Positions 63,696 to 64,000 of a stretch of 64,000 nucleotides of DNA are shown one piece after another. Below the pieces are notes generated by a model that was not told the DNA's origin, ran no database searches, and saw nothing but the letters and a program-made list of their open reading frames with translations. The stretch covers positions 62,001 to 126,000 of the forward strand of contig JANMTS010000035.1 in NCBI GenBank assembly GCA_031390755.1, written 5' to 3'. Position numbers and translations under genes: made by a program. Within the stretch, counting starts at the first letter, position 1, and each line of letters starts with the position of its first letter. This DNA comes from DATMER01 sp031390755 (GTDB taxonomy: Bacteria > Acidobacteriota > Thermoanaerobaculia > Multivoradales > UBA5704).

Positions 63696-64000
63696 CTATT
63701 CGTCGTCGAGCGTCGCCAGCAGGCCCGGGATGTCGAGAGGCCGCGTGAACATGGCCAGCTCGCCATCGGCCGTGTGCGGCCACACCTCGCGCGGCCGGTC
63801 CCAGTACAGCTCGACGCCGTTGTCGTCCTGGTCCCGCAGGTACAGCGCCTCGCTGACGCCGTGATCCGCCGCCCCTTCGAGCTGAATCCCGGCCGCCGCG
63901 ACGCGCCGGAGGGCGTCCGCGAGCGACTTCCTGTCCGGATAGCGGATTGCGAGGTGGTACAGGCCGGTGCTCCCCGGCCTGGGCGGCGAGCCGCCCTCGC
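63696..64000 (-). CDS. VOC-family (glyoxalase/extradiol dioxygenase fold) protein, C-terminal part
   Basis: The 5' end is beyond the window. The visible 101 residues form a vicinal-oxygen-chelate domain: STGLYHLAIRYPDRKSLADALRRV, then LEGAADHGVSEALYLRDQDDNGVELYWDRPR with the Glu that ligates the metal, and a short tail. The sequence is close to CatE-type catechol 2,3-dioxygenase-like proteins. It lies upstream, on the same strand, of the oxidase operon but separated by about 270 bp. Confidence 0.85.
   Translation of the reverse strand, partial: EGGSPPRPGSTGLYHLAIRYPDRKSLADALRRVAAAGIQLEGAADHGVSEALYLRDQDDNGVELYWDRPREVWPHTADGELAMFTRPLDIPGLLATLDDE

Overview
The window is a GC-rich bacterial chromosomal segment with densely packed genes, frequent 4-nt ATGA start/stop overlaps and AGGAG-type ribosome binding sites. 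Several traits recall Acidobacteriota of the Thermoanaerobaculia type: CadC-like winged-helix/TPR sensors in tandem, XRE-TPR regulators beside small exported proteins with repeated DPNG motifs, S46 dipeptidyl-peptidase, lamin-tail proteins, and a BlaR-like protease with a repetitive tail. That placement is inference; no 16S rRNA or marker phylogeny is available here. The only RNA gene I can support is RNase P RNA (rnpB), on the minus strand near 29.3-29.7 kb.

Layout. 1-2.5 kb: end of a plus-strand copper/heavy-metal export operon (multicopper oxidase, TolC-type channel, YHS metal-binding protein). 2.6-11.3 kb: mixed accessory genes, including a frameshifted nitronate monooxygenase, two DUF427 proteins, EgtB, a large membrane patatin, a DUF2167 gene with an in-frame amber codon, and RidA. 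11.5-18 kb: secreted PHP/lamin-tail protein, a small outer-membrane protein, a MoaD/BNR gene pair, an AlkZ-like glycosylase and a BON-LysM protein. 18.2-28.4 kb: a long minus-strand housekeeping run: LD-carboxypeptidase, cNMP/FHA protein, recG, glycosyltransferase, membrane protein, trpS, scpA, scpB, rluB, cmk. 28.5-32.1 kb: a toxin-antitoxin pair between ~78-bp direct repeats that carry the 3' tail of rnpB, rnpB itself, a 21-bp-period repeat array, then a divergent pair of exported small protein and XRE-TPR regulator. 32.3-39.3 kb: membrane protein, divergent ligD/ku end-joining genes, a MerR-TPR protein and an S46 peptidase. 39.3-51.5 kb: two paralogous CadC-like TPR proteins (one frameshifted), pyrophosphatase, TPR protein, ApaH-like phosphatase and a BlaR/BlaI-type pair with twin operators. 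51.6-54.8 kb: thioredoxin-like protein, MtgA and a fatty-acid desaturase.

54.9-63.4 kb is the most striking block: one tight minus-strand operon encoding a membrane/multicopper-oxidase fusion, a tyrosinase, a LodA-like (cysteine tryptophylquinone) oxidase, an unknown 139-aa protein and a LodB-like flavoprotein. Three O2-dependent metal or quinone oxidases and the presumed maturation enzyme of one of them are thus co-transcribed. A VOC-family gene runs off the right edge.

Three genes (nitronate monooxygenase, DUF2167, first CadC-like) are broken by single-base changes in otherwise well-conserved reading frames. This could be recent pseudogenisation or assembly error. Both frameshifted genes are one base short of a multiple of three.
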